This document shows positions 11,842 to 23,600 of a stretch of 64,000 bases of DNA, in pieces; the first letter of the stretch is position 1; every line of letters starts with the position of its first letter. The notes beneath the pieces were generated by a model, which was not told where the DNA came from, searched no databases, and saw only the letters and a program-made list of their open reading frames with translations. The stretch lies in NCBI GenBank assembly GCA_948567375.1, contig OX419757.1:74035836-74099835 (forward strand). Direction: 5' to 3'. Position numbers and translations under genes: made by a program. This DNA is from Lunularia cruciata (Eukaryota; Streptophyta; Marchantiopsida; Lunulariales; Lunulariaceae).

Positions 11842-14800
11842 AAATATGTACTTCCTGTCCTTAGACTACTCCATCACGAACAGCTCTGATAACATGCAAT
11901 GATTCATCTGGCAAACCCAGATTTCTATAAAGTTCTCGTAAAAGACGGCCAACATGTACCACAGCTTCTAGCTTCTCAGACCCCTAGTAATATCCACCGA
12001 AAGATTGCAGCGGCAGCTCTAAACTTGTCTTCTTGATGCTTGGAATCAAGAATCCAGTACGTTTGACTGACCATTAATGATTTGTCGACCGGAGTACATA
12101 ACTACGAACCTCTCGCATACCATCTTCACCAACCACTCTCAGCATGGCCTTTCAGTACCATATGGTTTGTCTTCATCGGACCAAACTCTTGTTAGAAAGG
12201 ACGACAACCCAAATACAAGGGCATTCTCTTTACAATCCGCTGGAGTTTGACACATGTTTTCCCTACTGAGGTCTTCTTCTGCTGATGATTAGGTGTCCAA
12301 CTTTGGTCCAACTTTGGCCATGTCCTTACAAGAGGGTACCACCAGCATTGCGGTACCAGATCAGATGTTGAGTCACGCCTTCTTCTCATATACATACACG
12401 AGAACCGCTACTCTACTCTCTATCACGTCCTCCGTGACACATTCATTGGATGATTCTAGTAAAGTACTGTTAAATTCCTGAGATATCATAAAGTTTTGGA
12501 CAGCGCGCCTGACCTAGTCATGAAGAGAAGATGACAATTGTGTCATAAGCAATCGTATATGTTCGTCAATGGCCATGCCCAGAATCTGAGGAGGTAACTG
12601 CTGCCTCTTCCCTAGAAAGTTTGCCACCTTTCAACTCCTTGTTTCCTTCTTCGCGTCAGTAAGCCGATCCCACTCTTGCACACGCCACATGCTGGACTTC
12701 TAGTAGCGTGTATGCTAGGCGTAGTTTACTAATTAAGTATGGTAGCAGCCAAATTCTAAACACCAAACCTGGATAGGAAATTATGAAGCCTACTATTGCC
12801 TAAAACTTGTTATATCTGACGACCAAGTGGTCAACAGCCGATCTCAGAGACAAAGCCTACATGAGATGGCTTACAAGCAATCTTCCCTTATGGCATCTAC
12901 TGTACCTCGCATGCGGTACACATAACAGATTCCAGATTTTGCTCTTTTGATGTCGTCTAAAGTGACCTGAACTCGGATTAAAGATCCGCTATATTGTGGT
13001 GAACTGCCCGATGCTTGTCTGCAATCTGTACCGACTTCCTTTACAGGTTTTACGCGACAGTAATTCAGCCGTTTTGAGCCATGTTTCGAGGACCTTTGGG
13101 TCAAAATGCACAAAGGCTGGATGTATTTCCAGCCCGTACTGATATCAACTTCACCTAGTGCTATACCAATTATCCTGCATGGATACAAGCGGGTGGGGTT
13201 GCATTTGCCATCAATTATACGACCGTTTTGCCCTATCATTCCATTTGACGTCTTGGTGGTGCACAATTCGTGCATGAGAGCAATTAGCTTTCACCACATA
13301 AGCAATGAATTATTGATATTGAACCAACCAATTTAGCACTTTGGTCATCCAGGTAAAATACAAACCAAATGGGCTGAGGTAATGAGGGACACCTATTTGA
13401 AGAACTTTCACGGAGGGTGGTTTAAGTTTGCATTCCGCCTTTGTCACTACCGGACTCTAGTTCATGAACCTTTTAATGTGCCTGCCCTACAAAGTCCCTT
13501 AGGGTAAGGCTATCCACTCGCGAAACTTTCAGCTTTCAAGTTTAATCATCTCATACTTGCTAACTCGCCGACTACCGTACGTTAATCCTGCAGATCATCT
13601 GTAGGTGAAGAGACGAATAGATCTCTAGTCGGATAGACGATGTCATATCGAATTGCTAAATCAATCAGGTAAAGTTTGGTGCAAGTCCACTTCATGATCG
13701 TATCTTATCAAAAAGATGGACTGTTTTCACATTCTTGCTCACATCACGTTGTTTTGTCTGTAAATGCAGTCAAGAGGGCATATCGTGATGCTCGATATTG
13801 AAAAGTCGACATCCAAGGAAAAGAACGCATAGAGGACTTTATCAAGAGAGACCCGGGAAGGCCAGGGCAGAATGTGGCCCTGTAGACGATCACAGATTCT
13901 GGAACCCAGAATTTGATACGTCTTCACGTGTTTCCTGCAGCTGTTCCATTATTCTCGTCCAGCAGACGAAACAAATCCTCCACAACGAGGACGAGGACGA
14001 ACGAGGACCAAGTCACAGCCCCGCATTACCCACCAACCATCTGGAGCGACTTTCAAGGACCTGTAGACTTTCCAGGCAATTGCATGGCAACGTGGAATGA
14101 GTTTTCGACAACAATTAGTGGTTTCAAAAACGATTTTTAGGATAGGTAACGGGAAAGGAAATTCCAATTAAATACTTTGACCCCTGAAGAAATCTCCTCT
14201 ACCCCTCTACCCCTAAAATGTTTTGTGGATACCCGTAGAGAAAAATTGACATAGCAATGGAATGGTTCCATAAAATTTTAAAGTTTACAAAATTTTGGTA
14301 AATTAAAATTTTACATCTTTCAAATTTACAATAGAGGACTTTACATGTAATCCCGGAACCCATAAAAACACGAGTCATGTTTTAGATTACCCATCAGTTT
14401 TCTTACTATTACCTACTTTTACCCAAAAAAGACAAAAACCCACCGGGGTTTTCAAATATAGCATTTAGAGGTACCTTCAAGATTCCATAAAAGATTTTAC
14501 AAGTAACCCTTATCATTTATAACTTTATGGATAATAAAACCCAAGATCAAAATTTTCTTGACGAGGACCCATGGCAATATGTGTAAAAGTTATATGGGGA
14601 TTTGAAATCATGACCCAAAGAGTTATATGGAGATGGCACGTTTCGAGCATATATATGTATAATTTCACTGCCTGATTTTGAATTGATCTAGTTGCCTGAT
14701 TTTGAAATTTAATTCCCACTAATGACATTCATTAAGAGAGCTAAAGCTAATCCAGCTTGCAAGTCTAACATCACGTTACACTTGCTTTGGTTCAATGTGT

Positions 14801-15329
14801 CTCCCATCCCATGTTCCCTTGTGTTCACTTTTGAGCTTCCCTTGCTCTTTGCTTCTCTTCTCTATACACCCTATGAGTGCAATTTTGATGGTGGAATCCA
14901 AACTCCTCCTTACCCTTGCTCTTTGCTCCTCCTCTTGATACACCATGTGGTCAATTTTGACAATGGAATCCGAGCTCCCCTTACTCTTAGCTCCTCCTTT
15001 GAAATATCTTACAATTCTCTCAACACCTACAATTTCTATAGTTTAGTCAAAAGCATTGTAGTTGGATCCAAGCCATCGGGATGCCTCACATAAGCACTCG
15101 CATTATTATTCTTCAACAAATTGCAAAATCAATCCGGGTTGATTTTGAATGCAGAAATGGAGACTAACCATCTTGATGAGTTGCTTAATGGAATGAATGG
15201 AGCACAGATGATGAAGAAGATTCTATTGGTGTATTCACAAGAAAATGGAATTATATATTGAAATCCCGTTATCTACAAGATAGAGTGCAATGGACATGAA
15301 GAAATGAGTTTGTATTTAAATATTTTATG
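11842..15329. other. No recognised gene; host-like DNA grading into AT-rich DNA
   Basis: Up to about 14150 the sequence resembles the low-repeat island around the host gene. From about 14170 it becomes AT-rich with runs of aaattt. The longest frame (12871-13275, minus, 134 codons) has no recognisable motif. The final part (about 14720-15329) may belong to the Harbinger transposon that follows, but no terminal inverted repeat was identified. Confidence 0.4.
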
Positions 15330-16350
15330 GATTGGGTTGCTCGAGCGTTTAGACAACTTATTAGAATGGATTTTATCATTTCAAGCTTTAGTAAATGTGG
15401 TACAAGACTATGGAGTATTTAGAAATGCTTATAGAAGAACACAAACTCCTATGTGGATATAAGTTGCCCTTGCTCTTGACAGGTTCGGCCATGGAAAATT
15501 TGACCCTCTTGCCACAGGCAAGTGTGGCAAGAGGGTCAAATTTATGAGGGAATCAATGCATGTTCTATAGTGGTGTTTACAAAATGAGTAATGACTGCAA
15601 TTATTTCTATATTGGGCAAGGAGGAAAAATGGCCGGATTTGGAGGAGAGGTCAAGAATTTCTGCAGTTTTTGTACAAAAAGGATTCCTTAGGTGTGTAGG
15701 TTTAGTGGATGTGACTTTATTTAAATTGTTTCAATGACCCGAAGTGGATGGGGAAATATGTTTTCATTGAAATGGACTTTACTCTATCAATGGTCAAGTT
15801 GCATGCAATGACAAGATACAAATTATTCATTTTGCTGGAGGTAAGAATTAGTGTTTTGTTCAATTTTTTTATAATGTTGAATTGTAATATTTCTTAATGT
15901 GAGGTGCAAATAAGTATTGATACAACTTGTATCTTTGTGAATTTGCAATGCAAGAATACTGTGTTCTTGCCACAACATGGCATGTATAAAACAAAACCTA
16001 TATGCATTGATTTGAATACAAGAGGAGAGTGCAGCTTGTTTGAGAACCAAATTTTGTTAGGAGATTTGGGTTATATTCTTATGTCACATTTAGTTCTCTC
16101 CTTCAAACAAGCTTGGACATCTGATAGGCTAATTTTAATAGGCATTTGGCCCGTGCTAAAGTAGCAAACGAGCATTGCATTGGAATTTTGAAAGCTAGAC
16201 AGCATTTGCTCAAAGAAATAAGAGTACTACTCAATGATCCAAGACAAAGCGTAGATTTATTGAGATGGATGATAGTGTGTATTATTCCTCAAAACTTTCT
16301 GATTAACAGGGCAGATAATTGGTAGAGGAATTTGATGATTTGGATTTAGA
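15330..16350 (+). pseudogene. PIF/Harbinger (HARBI1-like) DDE transposase pseudogene
   Basis: Conceptual translation in several frames shows the ordered landmarks of a HARBI1-type transposase: an LDRFGHG-like segment near 15478-15495, VMTAIISILGKE and KWPDLEERSRI (about 15585-15655), CVGLVD with the first catalytic Asp (15708-15710), YSINGQV (about 15785-15806), LLGDLGY with the second Asp (16063-16065), SFKQAW, and ANEHCIGILK with the Glu (16170-16172), ending with an NRADNW-like segment near 16320. All three DDE residues are present in order, but in-frame stops and frame changes make it non-functional. In the first catalytic block the usual VDGT reads VDVT. The accessory Myb-like partner and terminal inverted repeats were not found. 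The family assignment rests on motif order and is fairly secure. Confidence 0.8.
15496..15543. repeat. Perfect 21-bp hairpin inside the Harbinger pseudogene
   Basis: The left arm 15496-15516 and right arm 15523-15543 are perfect reverse complements around the 6-base loop ggcaag. The core reads gaccctcttgcc and ggcaagagggtc. The right arm fits the expected transposase coding sequence better than the left, suggesting that the left arm arose as an inverted copy. Confidence 0.9.
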
Positions 16351-16504
16351 TATAGGAAAAAAAGAGCAAAGTGTGGACCAAGTAGCCTTTGATTACCATG
16401 GAGAGAATCAAGAAGAAACAAGAAATTATGTCATACAAAGTTTTTTGGCATATCTTGGTTCCTAAATAATATAATATATTTTATGACCTCTAGATCCATG
16501 GAAT

Positions 16505-16680
16505 ATTTTTATGTACTTTGAATATATTATGATTCAACCTAATCTGTTTCAGCCCACTATATTTATGTACTTTGAGTGACTTTGATTCATTTTGAATATT
16601 CTATTTATGTACTTTGAGTGAGTTTGATTCACTTGGAATACTTTGTCCATTTATGTACTTTCAGTGGGTTTATGTACTTG
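16505..16680 (+). repeat. Short tandem repeats with tttatgtactt core
   Basis: The word tttatgtactt occurs five times in about 170 bases (near 16508, 16562, 16603, 16650 and 16669). Several copies are followed by gagtgactttgattca-like sequence, at roughly 40-55 base spacing. It lies just after the Harbinger coding remnant and could be a subterminal repeat of that transposon. Confidence 0.7.
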
Positions 16681-17114
16681 TAATGAAATATTACACTTGG
16701 GCTTGGTTAAATAAAGGAATACATTTAGTTGCATTAAATTGGCATGGTAAACCTAATATAGTTGTGTGGTATTTGTGAAGGTAAACCTAGTGTGGTTGCA
16801 AAGTGTACGTGTGTAATTGCAAAGGTAGTGCACAAGGAGAGTATTTTAGAAAGAGAAGGTGAGTATTTTGGTAGAAGGAAAGAGTGAGGAAAGTCAAGAA
16901 TCCATGAATTCTACAGCAACAAGTGAGTAATTTGGGAATGCATGATGTCGAGAGGAAGAGCATGGAGAGTTTAGGAAATAGTTGAATGGTCAGATTGGAA
17001 ACAAATATAGTTGCCATGTCATTGGTGGTTGAGGGGTTGTGAAGAGTTGTGAAGAGTAGTGAAGAGTTTATGGACGCTAATGTACACCCATAGAAAAGAG
17101 TAAGAGAAACAAGA

Positions 17115-17548
17115 TGTAAAAGACGAAGGAGAGAAATAGGAGAATGGAAGTGAAAGATCACATTTGAACTCTTGGATGATGAATACTCCACATGCCTAGC
17201 ATGAGCTTGGGCTTTGGTATTAAAGGGAATAGACAAGGCTTTTGAGAAGTTTCTCAAGAAGCTTTCTAAAAGCCACCTTCTTAGAGTGCAAGCCAAGCTA
17301 ACAAGGAAGCTTCTTGAGAAGCTTCCTTTTTGAAGCCACCTACTTGGCGTGCAAACTAAGCTAGTCAAAAGCTTGCCAAGAAGCTTCCTCTTAGAAGTCA
17401 CTTGTTGCCATGCACATTACCCAATATTGGAAGGTACCAATTAGCTTCCTAAATGCTCCTAGAATATTATTATAATTATTGGCTAATTTGGCCTATTTGC
17501 TACTTTGTTAATTTTGACTAACTTGTCTATAAACTCTATATTGTTACA
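17115..17548 (-). repeat. 3' LTR of the old chromovirus
   Basis: On the minus strand it starts tgtaacaata and ends tcttttaca, matching the LTR ends at 41179-41542. It contains degenerate gaagcttc palindromes and a decayed copy of the LTR tail. Confidence 0.8.
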
Positions 17549-20500
17549 TATTCCTCCATGGCTAGTTAGTGAAGCCTTCATCACCATGAAAGCTTTAAAC
17601 TCCTAGATGGCCATTTGTGCATTCTAGAGATGAAAAAGAGGCTCCCAAGTGGCATCATGAAGTGGATACCCTTTCCAAAGGACTTTGTACTTAGTATGTT
17701 GTTGGTGGCCATATTGAATGTGACGACGTGCAATGATACAATCAACTTCATACTCCTCATGATTGTTAATAGAGATGGGAGGAGGAGGAAGAGGAAGAGG
17801 TTGGATACAAAGGGAAAAGGAAGATGGATTAGAAACAAATGTGGCGACGTGCAATGATACCAAAGGACTTTGTACTTAGTATGTTGTTGGTGGCCATATT
17901 GAATGTGGTGACGTGCAATGATACAATCAAATTCATACTCCTCATGATTGTTAATAGAGATGGGAAGAGGAGGAGGAGGTTGGATACAAAAGGAAAAGGA
18001 AGATGGATTAGAAACAAAGGGTTTCAACTTGGAAACATGAAAGATAGGGTGGATTTGCACATGATAAGGCAACGCAATGCAAGTCAATAAGCAATAGGAG
18101 AAACAATTTGGGTGACATCAAATGGACCTATCCAATTAGAAGCAAGTTTACAAACTTGGGTATCAAGTGAGAAGGGTAGGTTACTATAAGAAAGCATGAA
18201 TTTATTACTAAGTTGAAAGGTGAGATCATGAAGATGTTGGTCCGCATATTGTTTTTGACAATTTTGAGCAACAAGGAGATGAGATCTGGCCTGTTATAGA
18301 GATTGGGATATTATGGTCAAGAAGGTAGAAGTATGAGGGACATGAGATGGAGGAGACGTAAGAAGGGAATCCAGAACAAGTGGGCTTGGCCAAAATTAAG
18401 AAAGAAGGGAGAGAATATGGTGCTTGCCTATTTGGAAATATTGTAGGTAAATTAAGCAATTGCAAGACATTTATCCTAGTTGGTATGGTCAAAGGCACAA
18501 AGTATATCCTCCATGGTGTGATGTGCATGTTTGGTTTGTACATTAGTTTGAGGATGATAGGCCATGGATAAAGCAAGCTTGGTGATGAGTAGCTTGGAAA
18601 AGTGTTTGCCAAAATTTTTTGGTCAATCAAGGATCATGGTTGGAGATGAGTACACAAGGTATGCCATGATGCTTGAAGACATTATCAAAGTAGATTTGGG
18701 TTAATGTTGGAGCTTCTATTGTACCAAAGAGTGGTGCTAAATGGATGTTCTTACTAAGCTTATTGACAAACACCACAATTGTTGTGTGACCTTGCTTTGT
18801 CTTGGGCAAGGATATGATGAGATCTAAGCTTAAATGTTCCCATTGAGTATATAGGATGAGAAGTGGTTGAAGGAGTCCACTAAGTTTTTGGTTGTTGGCC
18901 TTGTTGCTTTGGAAGCTCCCACAAGATTGTACAAACTCTTAAACATCTTGTGCCATGTTGGGCCACTACCATTAGTGTTGCATGGTATCCAAGGTCTTGT
19001 CCACACCCATGTGATGAATGATTGGTATGTCATGGGCTTCTTGAAGATGCACAAAGCAAAGATCAACCTTGGCTAGAACATAGATCCAGTTTTCATAGAA
19101 TAGAAGGCCTTCCTTGAAGGAAGAGGTGTTGTATTCCTTGTTGTGTGTTGCAAGATGCCCTTGTAACATCTAGAAGAAGGAGTCTTGTTGTAAAGTGATG
19201 AATTGATATTGTCATAATTGCCACTCTGATGAGAGGAAGAGACTTCAAATTAGGTCATCATATAGTACATCAAGGACAACATAGAACCTATTGGGTCTGT
19301 ACTCAAGTTTGAGGTCAAAAAATTGTAGTTGTTCCTCCTACAAATGATGTAGACTCTTCATGTGCTCCAAATGTAATGTTTAGGACAAGGGTTTATGATT
19401 GGTTTGCATGATCACTTGTTTCTCTAAGAGATAATGCCTCCATACCTTGGTAGCATATACCATTACTAGTTTTTTTATCTTAAGCAAGGTAATTCCTTTC
19501 TATGGTGTTTAGTTGATGAGACACAAAGGCAATGGGATGTAACCCATCTATAAATTCATGTTGCAACATAGCTCTAATGGCAAAGTTAGAAGCATCAATA
19601 TCAACCACACAAGGTAGTTGAGGATCATATCGTTGAAGAATGGGTCTTGAAGACACCATATGTTTCAGCTTCTAGAATGCTTCTTTGTGCTTGGTGGTCC
19701 ATTGAAAGCTTGAGGTCTTCTCCCACAGGTTGGTCAATGGTGCGGCCACATAAGCATAATATTGGATGAACCATTGATAAAAACTTGCCAATCCATTAAT
19801 GCTTGCACTTTTGTGGTACCCTTCAAAGTAGGGCAATCAATAATAGCCTTGATTTTCTCCTCCTCCATCTTGATTCCCTATGATGAGATTTTATGACCCA
19901 AAAAGGTAACTTCCTTTTGCCAAAAGGTACACTTTGACTTCTTGTAGTAAAATCACCATTGACATACTCATCTTAGGACCTCTTGCACATGATTTGCATA
20001 TTTTATCTTTATCTTGCTATGAATTAAAATATCATCCAAGAACACCACAATCTATTGATCTAATAGCCTATCCAACACTTGATGCATCTGATCTATGAAG
20101 ATTATTGGAGCATTAATGAGCCCAAAAGGTATAACTCTCCATTCAAAATGCGTATACCTTGTGTAAAAGGCAATATTTTGCATATCCTCTCTATCAATGG
20201 GAATCTACCAATAGCCACTTTGGAGATCCAACTTGGAGAAGTATTGTGCTCCACTCAATTGATCTATCAAGTCATCAATTTGAGACAAGAGATATTCATT
20301 TGTCACTATTTGTTTATTGAGACTATAATCAATATAAAAGGGAAGCCCCTCCATCCTTCTTTGGGACAAATAGTATCATTGCTTCCCATGGAGATGTACT
20401 ATTTTGTATGAAATCCTTCTCTAACAACTCCATTAGTGTTATTCAAATCTCATCCAACTCCTCTATTAAGAGCCAATAAATTGGTCTACTCACTAGATTA

Positions 20501-22250
20501 CTCCTTTGCAATAACTTAGTCTTGAAGGGCGTATCACAATTGGGGTGTAATCCCTTTGGCAGGTCATCCAAAAAAAACATCTACAAACTCCTAAACTATT
20601 TGATCAACCATTACTTGGTGAGGCTTTTGGTTCTCATCTGATTCTCCATGCATAATAAGCTTGATCCACATTGCAAAAACAAGAATATTTTCCTCCAAAG
20701 CTTGCTTGATGGCTGCTTTATTGGTAAAATTTTCATCTTGGGATTGACTATTCTTAGGTGTCGTACTCAAAGGTACCACACAATCTAATTGATAATTCTT
20801 ACCTTGGCATTGCACTTGAATTTTTCATTGAGTCCAATCAAATTGAACCTTATGACATTCAAGCCAAAGCAAACCTAGAATAATTCCATTGTGTAGAGGT
20901 GCCATAACAAACCTCATGCACTCCAAATACTCCTTCCCAATCTTGAATGTAATAGAATGTGAGGTACAAAATGCAAAACCTTTTCTACAACCCGCCATCA
21001 TCAATCTACTTCTAATTACTAGCTTGATATGAATAATTAATTCCTTTGCTAATTGCATAGACATGCAATTATTTGAATTTCCAAAATCAACCAAAATCCT
21101 ACGACCACAATTAGATACCATTCCTTCCAAGTGAAGCAAAATTGCAAAGATCAAGCCTTGAATCCTATTGGAACTAATCAAGTTGCCAATAAATGGCTCA
21201 AATTCTCTTATTGGGATACTTTGTTTGCCTAATCATTACACTCCATGAACTCTATTTAAGTGATTTATCAAGTGTTTTTTTGGATGGCATAGATCTCCAT
21301 TAGTGCCAACTCTTCTATCCATGTGTAGCACGTGGGCAGGTTTTGTGAAGGTCAAGGTCAAGATCAAGTTGTCGCAACCAAGGAATCAAAGTGCTCAACC
21401 AATTACATAGCTTCTTCCAAGTGTTTGGGTTCTTGTATGGTCACTTCTAATTTGGTGAGTGACTTTAAACCCTTCACCACCAAAGCTTCACCTTCTAGTA
21501 TATTGAGAATTTGAATTATGATTTAAAATTATGGTTCATTATAGAACCAATTTGCTTCAATTCTACCTACTTATCTTGTGCAGCTTGTGTGATATTTATA
21601 ACTCAGAATCACCCAATTATTGCACTCTTGAATTCTTCCTCTGTCAAGATTGGTGCAAGAAACTGCAATTTAGCTTGCTCTACTTGGAATTGCAACCATA
21701 GTTTTGCCACTCCGTTCAATTAGCTTGAAGCCAAGAGAATCTATCTTTGTTCTTCTTGAAGATTTGAAGCCTCAAAATAACATTCACAATCAAACACAAA
21801 ATTCTCTATTATGCTTGGCAGATTCTTTCCTTCAAATATCTTAGGTTTTGGAAATTGGATTTTCTCTTTTCCTTCTTGAAATAGTGTTCTCTCTACATGC
21901 TCTTGTTGTTCCTCCAACATTGAGTAAGGTGCTTGATTTGTTGCTACATAACAATGATAAATTTGGGCATTGTCGTCATAGCTACTACTCTATCAACAAC
22001 CTACAATTATCTAAGTTAACACATACATGCAACATGTTCACCGTTCTCCATAAGTTACAATTGGAAGTACCAAGGGTTCATCAAACAAGGTGATTGAATT
22101 CAAAAAATTATATCCAAAGCATAGAATGATGAACTATATGAAATGATTTTTGGGTAGTACATGGACACAAAAATCCTAATGGTCTAGCAAAAATAGATTT
22201 GGTGGTCCATAAATTCCATCTATCCTATTCTTTCTTTGATTTAATACCAA

Positions 22251-22680
22251 TTTAAACGATCAAGGAGAGAAATAGGAGAGTGGAGATCAAAATGAAAGAT
22301 CATATTGGAACTCTTAAATGAGAGAAACTTTGAATGTCTAGCATGAGCTTGAACTTTGGTATTTATAAGGACTATACAAGGCTCTTGAGATGCTTCTCAA
22401 AAAGCTTACTAAAAGCCACCTTCTTACAGTATAAGCCAAGCTAACCGAGAAGATTCTTTCTAGAAGCCACCTACTTGGCATGCAAGCTAAACTAGCTAGG
22501 AAGTTTCCCAAGAAGCTTCCTCCTAGAAGTCACCACTTGGCATACACATTACCCTATACTTGGAAGGTACCAAGTAGCTTCTTATATACTTCTAGAATAT
22601 TCTTATAATTTTTGGCTAATTGGCTTATTTGCTACTTGGTTAGTCTTGATTAACTTGTTTGTCAACTCCAAATTATTACA
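22251..22680 (-). repeat. 5' LTR of the old chromovirus
   Basis: Aligns with 17115-17548 along its length with roughly one difference in five to six bases. On the minus strand it is followed by ttggtattaaatc, a decayed version of the tRNA-Met primer binding site. Confidence 0.8.
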
Positions 22681-23600
22681 AAAAGGGAGAATTGTTAAGG
22701 AGATGAAGAGTGGTCAAAATCTGGAGAGTTTAAGGAAATTCAAGCAAGAGTTAGAGTTTTCAAGAGAGGTAGATAGCATAGATTAGCTAATCGGGATAGA
22801 AGATAAATTTGAGAGTTTAGTAAGAAAGAAATGGAGAGAAATGGGGATGTACGGTTGACCAATAGCTAGGATGGAGGACAAATTCAAGAGAAACAAGGAA
22901 GAGTAAAGGTTTAAGAAAAAGGAAAAGAGGAAGTAAATTTTTTGAAAAAGACATAATGGAGCACAAATTCAACATTGATAGAAATTGGAGAGAGAGAAAA
23001 TAGGGAAGAGAAGTTTGAAATTGATAGAAATTGGAAACAACAATTCAAAATTGAGAGAAATTGGGGATAGGGAAATAGGGAGGAGAATTTCAAAGTTGAT
23101 AGAAACTAGAAACATAAAATCCAAGTTTCAAAGGAAGGAGAGAGGACATTGATCAAAGAGAGGACGAAGAGAGGACAAAAAGAAATTTGCAATGAGGAGA
23201 GAGTGTAGGAGCGAGTGTGAGAATTGAGAGGAGAGGAAAGAGTTTCACAAAGAGGACAAAAAGTATTTGGGAGAGATTGTGGGTGCAAGAGAGAGTGCAT
23301 GTGCAAATCGGAGAAGAGAAGAGAGGAGAGTCAAAGAATGCAAGTGTGGGAATTGAGAAAGGGAGGAGAGGAGAGTGCATAGTTTTACAAAGACAAAGGA
23401 AGTTTTGCACAATGTAAGAGAGACCACAAGATAGAAAAGAGCATTTGCACAGAGCAAGTTTCACACAAAGCAAGAGAGATTCCAAGACATAAAAGAAACT
23501 CAAAATTTAAGTACACACGAGGCGAGATGGCAATTGAGGAATACAAGAGAGAAGTTGAAATAGAACACATGGAGGAGACATCCAAAGGACCATGTTTGCT
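22681..23600 (+). repeat. Purine-rich low-complexity tract
   Basis: About 0.9 kb in which the plus strand is dominated by A and G, with repeated gagagaaattgg and gaagagagga words. Open frames on the minus strand are Ser/Leu/Phe/Cys-rich by-products of the composition and are not called as genes. It lies at the edge of the old chromovirus. Confidence 0.7.

Larger units (their letters stand above)
17115..22680 (-). mobile_element. Old Ty3/Gypsy chromovirus, minus strand, broken
   Basis: Two LTRs of about 430 bp in the same orientation bound this element. The inner end of the higher-coordinate LTR is followed on the minus strand by a tRNA-Met-type primer site remnant. Between the LTRs, minus-strand translation shows decayed parts in normal order: gag (about 21400-22200), protease (about 20830-21180), reverse transcriptase and RNase H (about 19300-20500), integrase (about 18200-19150) and a chromodomain (about 17600-18050). 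It is the same family as the element at 41179-54580. It carries many breaks and a short internal tandem duplication. LTR divergence is close to 20% by eye, making it the oldest complete-structure element in the window. No clear target duplication was found. Confidence 0.85.

Noticed and set aside
11881-11910. Minus-strand ttatcagagc as a retrotransposon primer binding site
   Set aside because: Only a partial match, with no LTR-like repeat or retrotransposon coding sequence on either side.
12871-13275. 134-codon minus-strand frame
   Set aside because: Considered as a retroelement or host exon, but no recognisable domain or flanking signals.
16787-17401. 204-codon minus-strand frame
   Set aside because: It runs across the old chromovirus LTR and its flank, has no domain, and consists of Leu/Ser/Phe from purine-rich complementary DNA.
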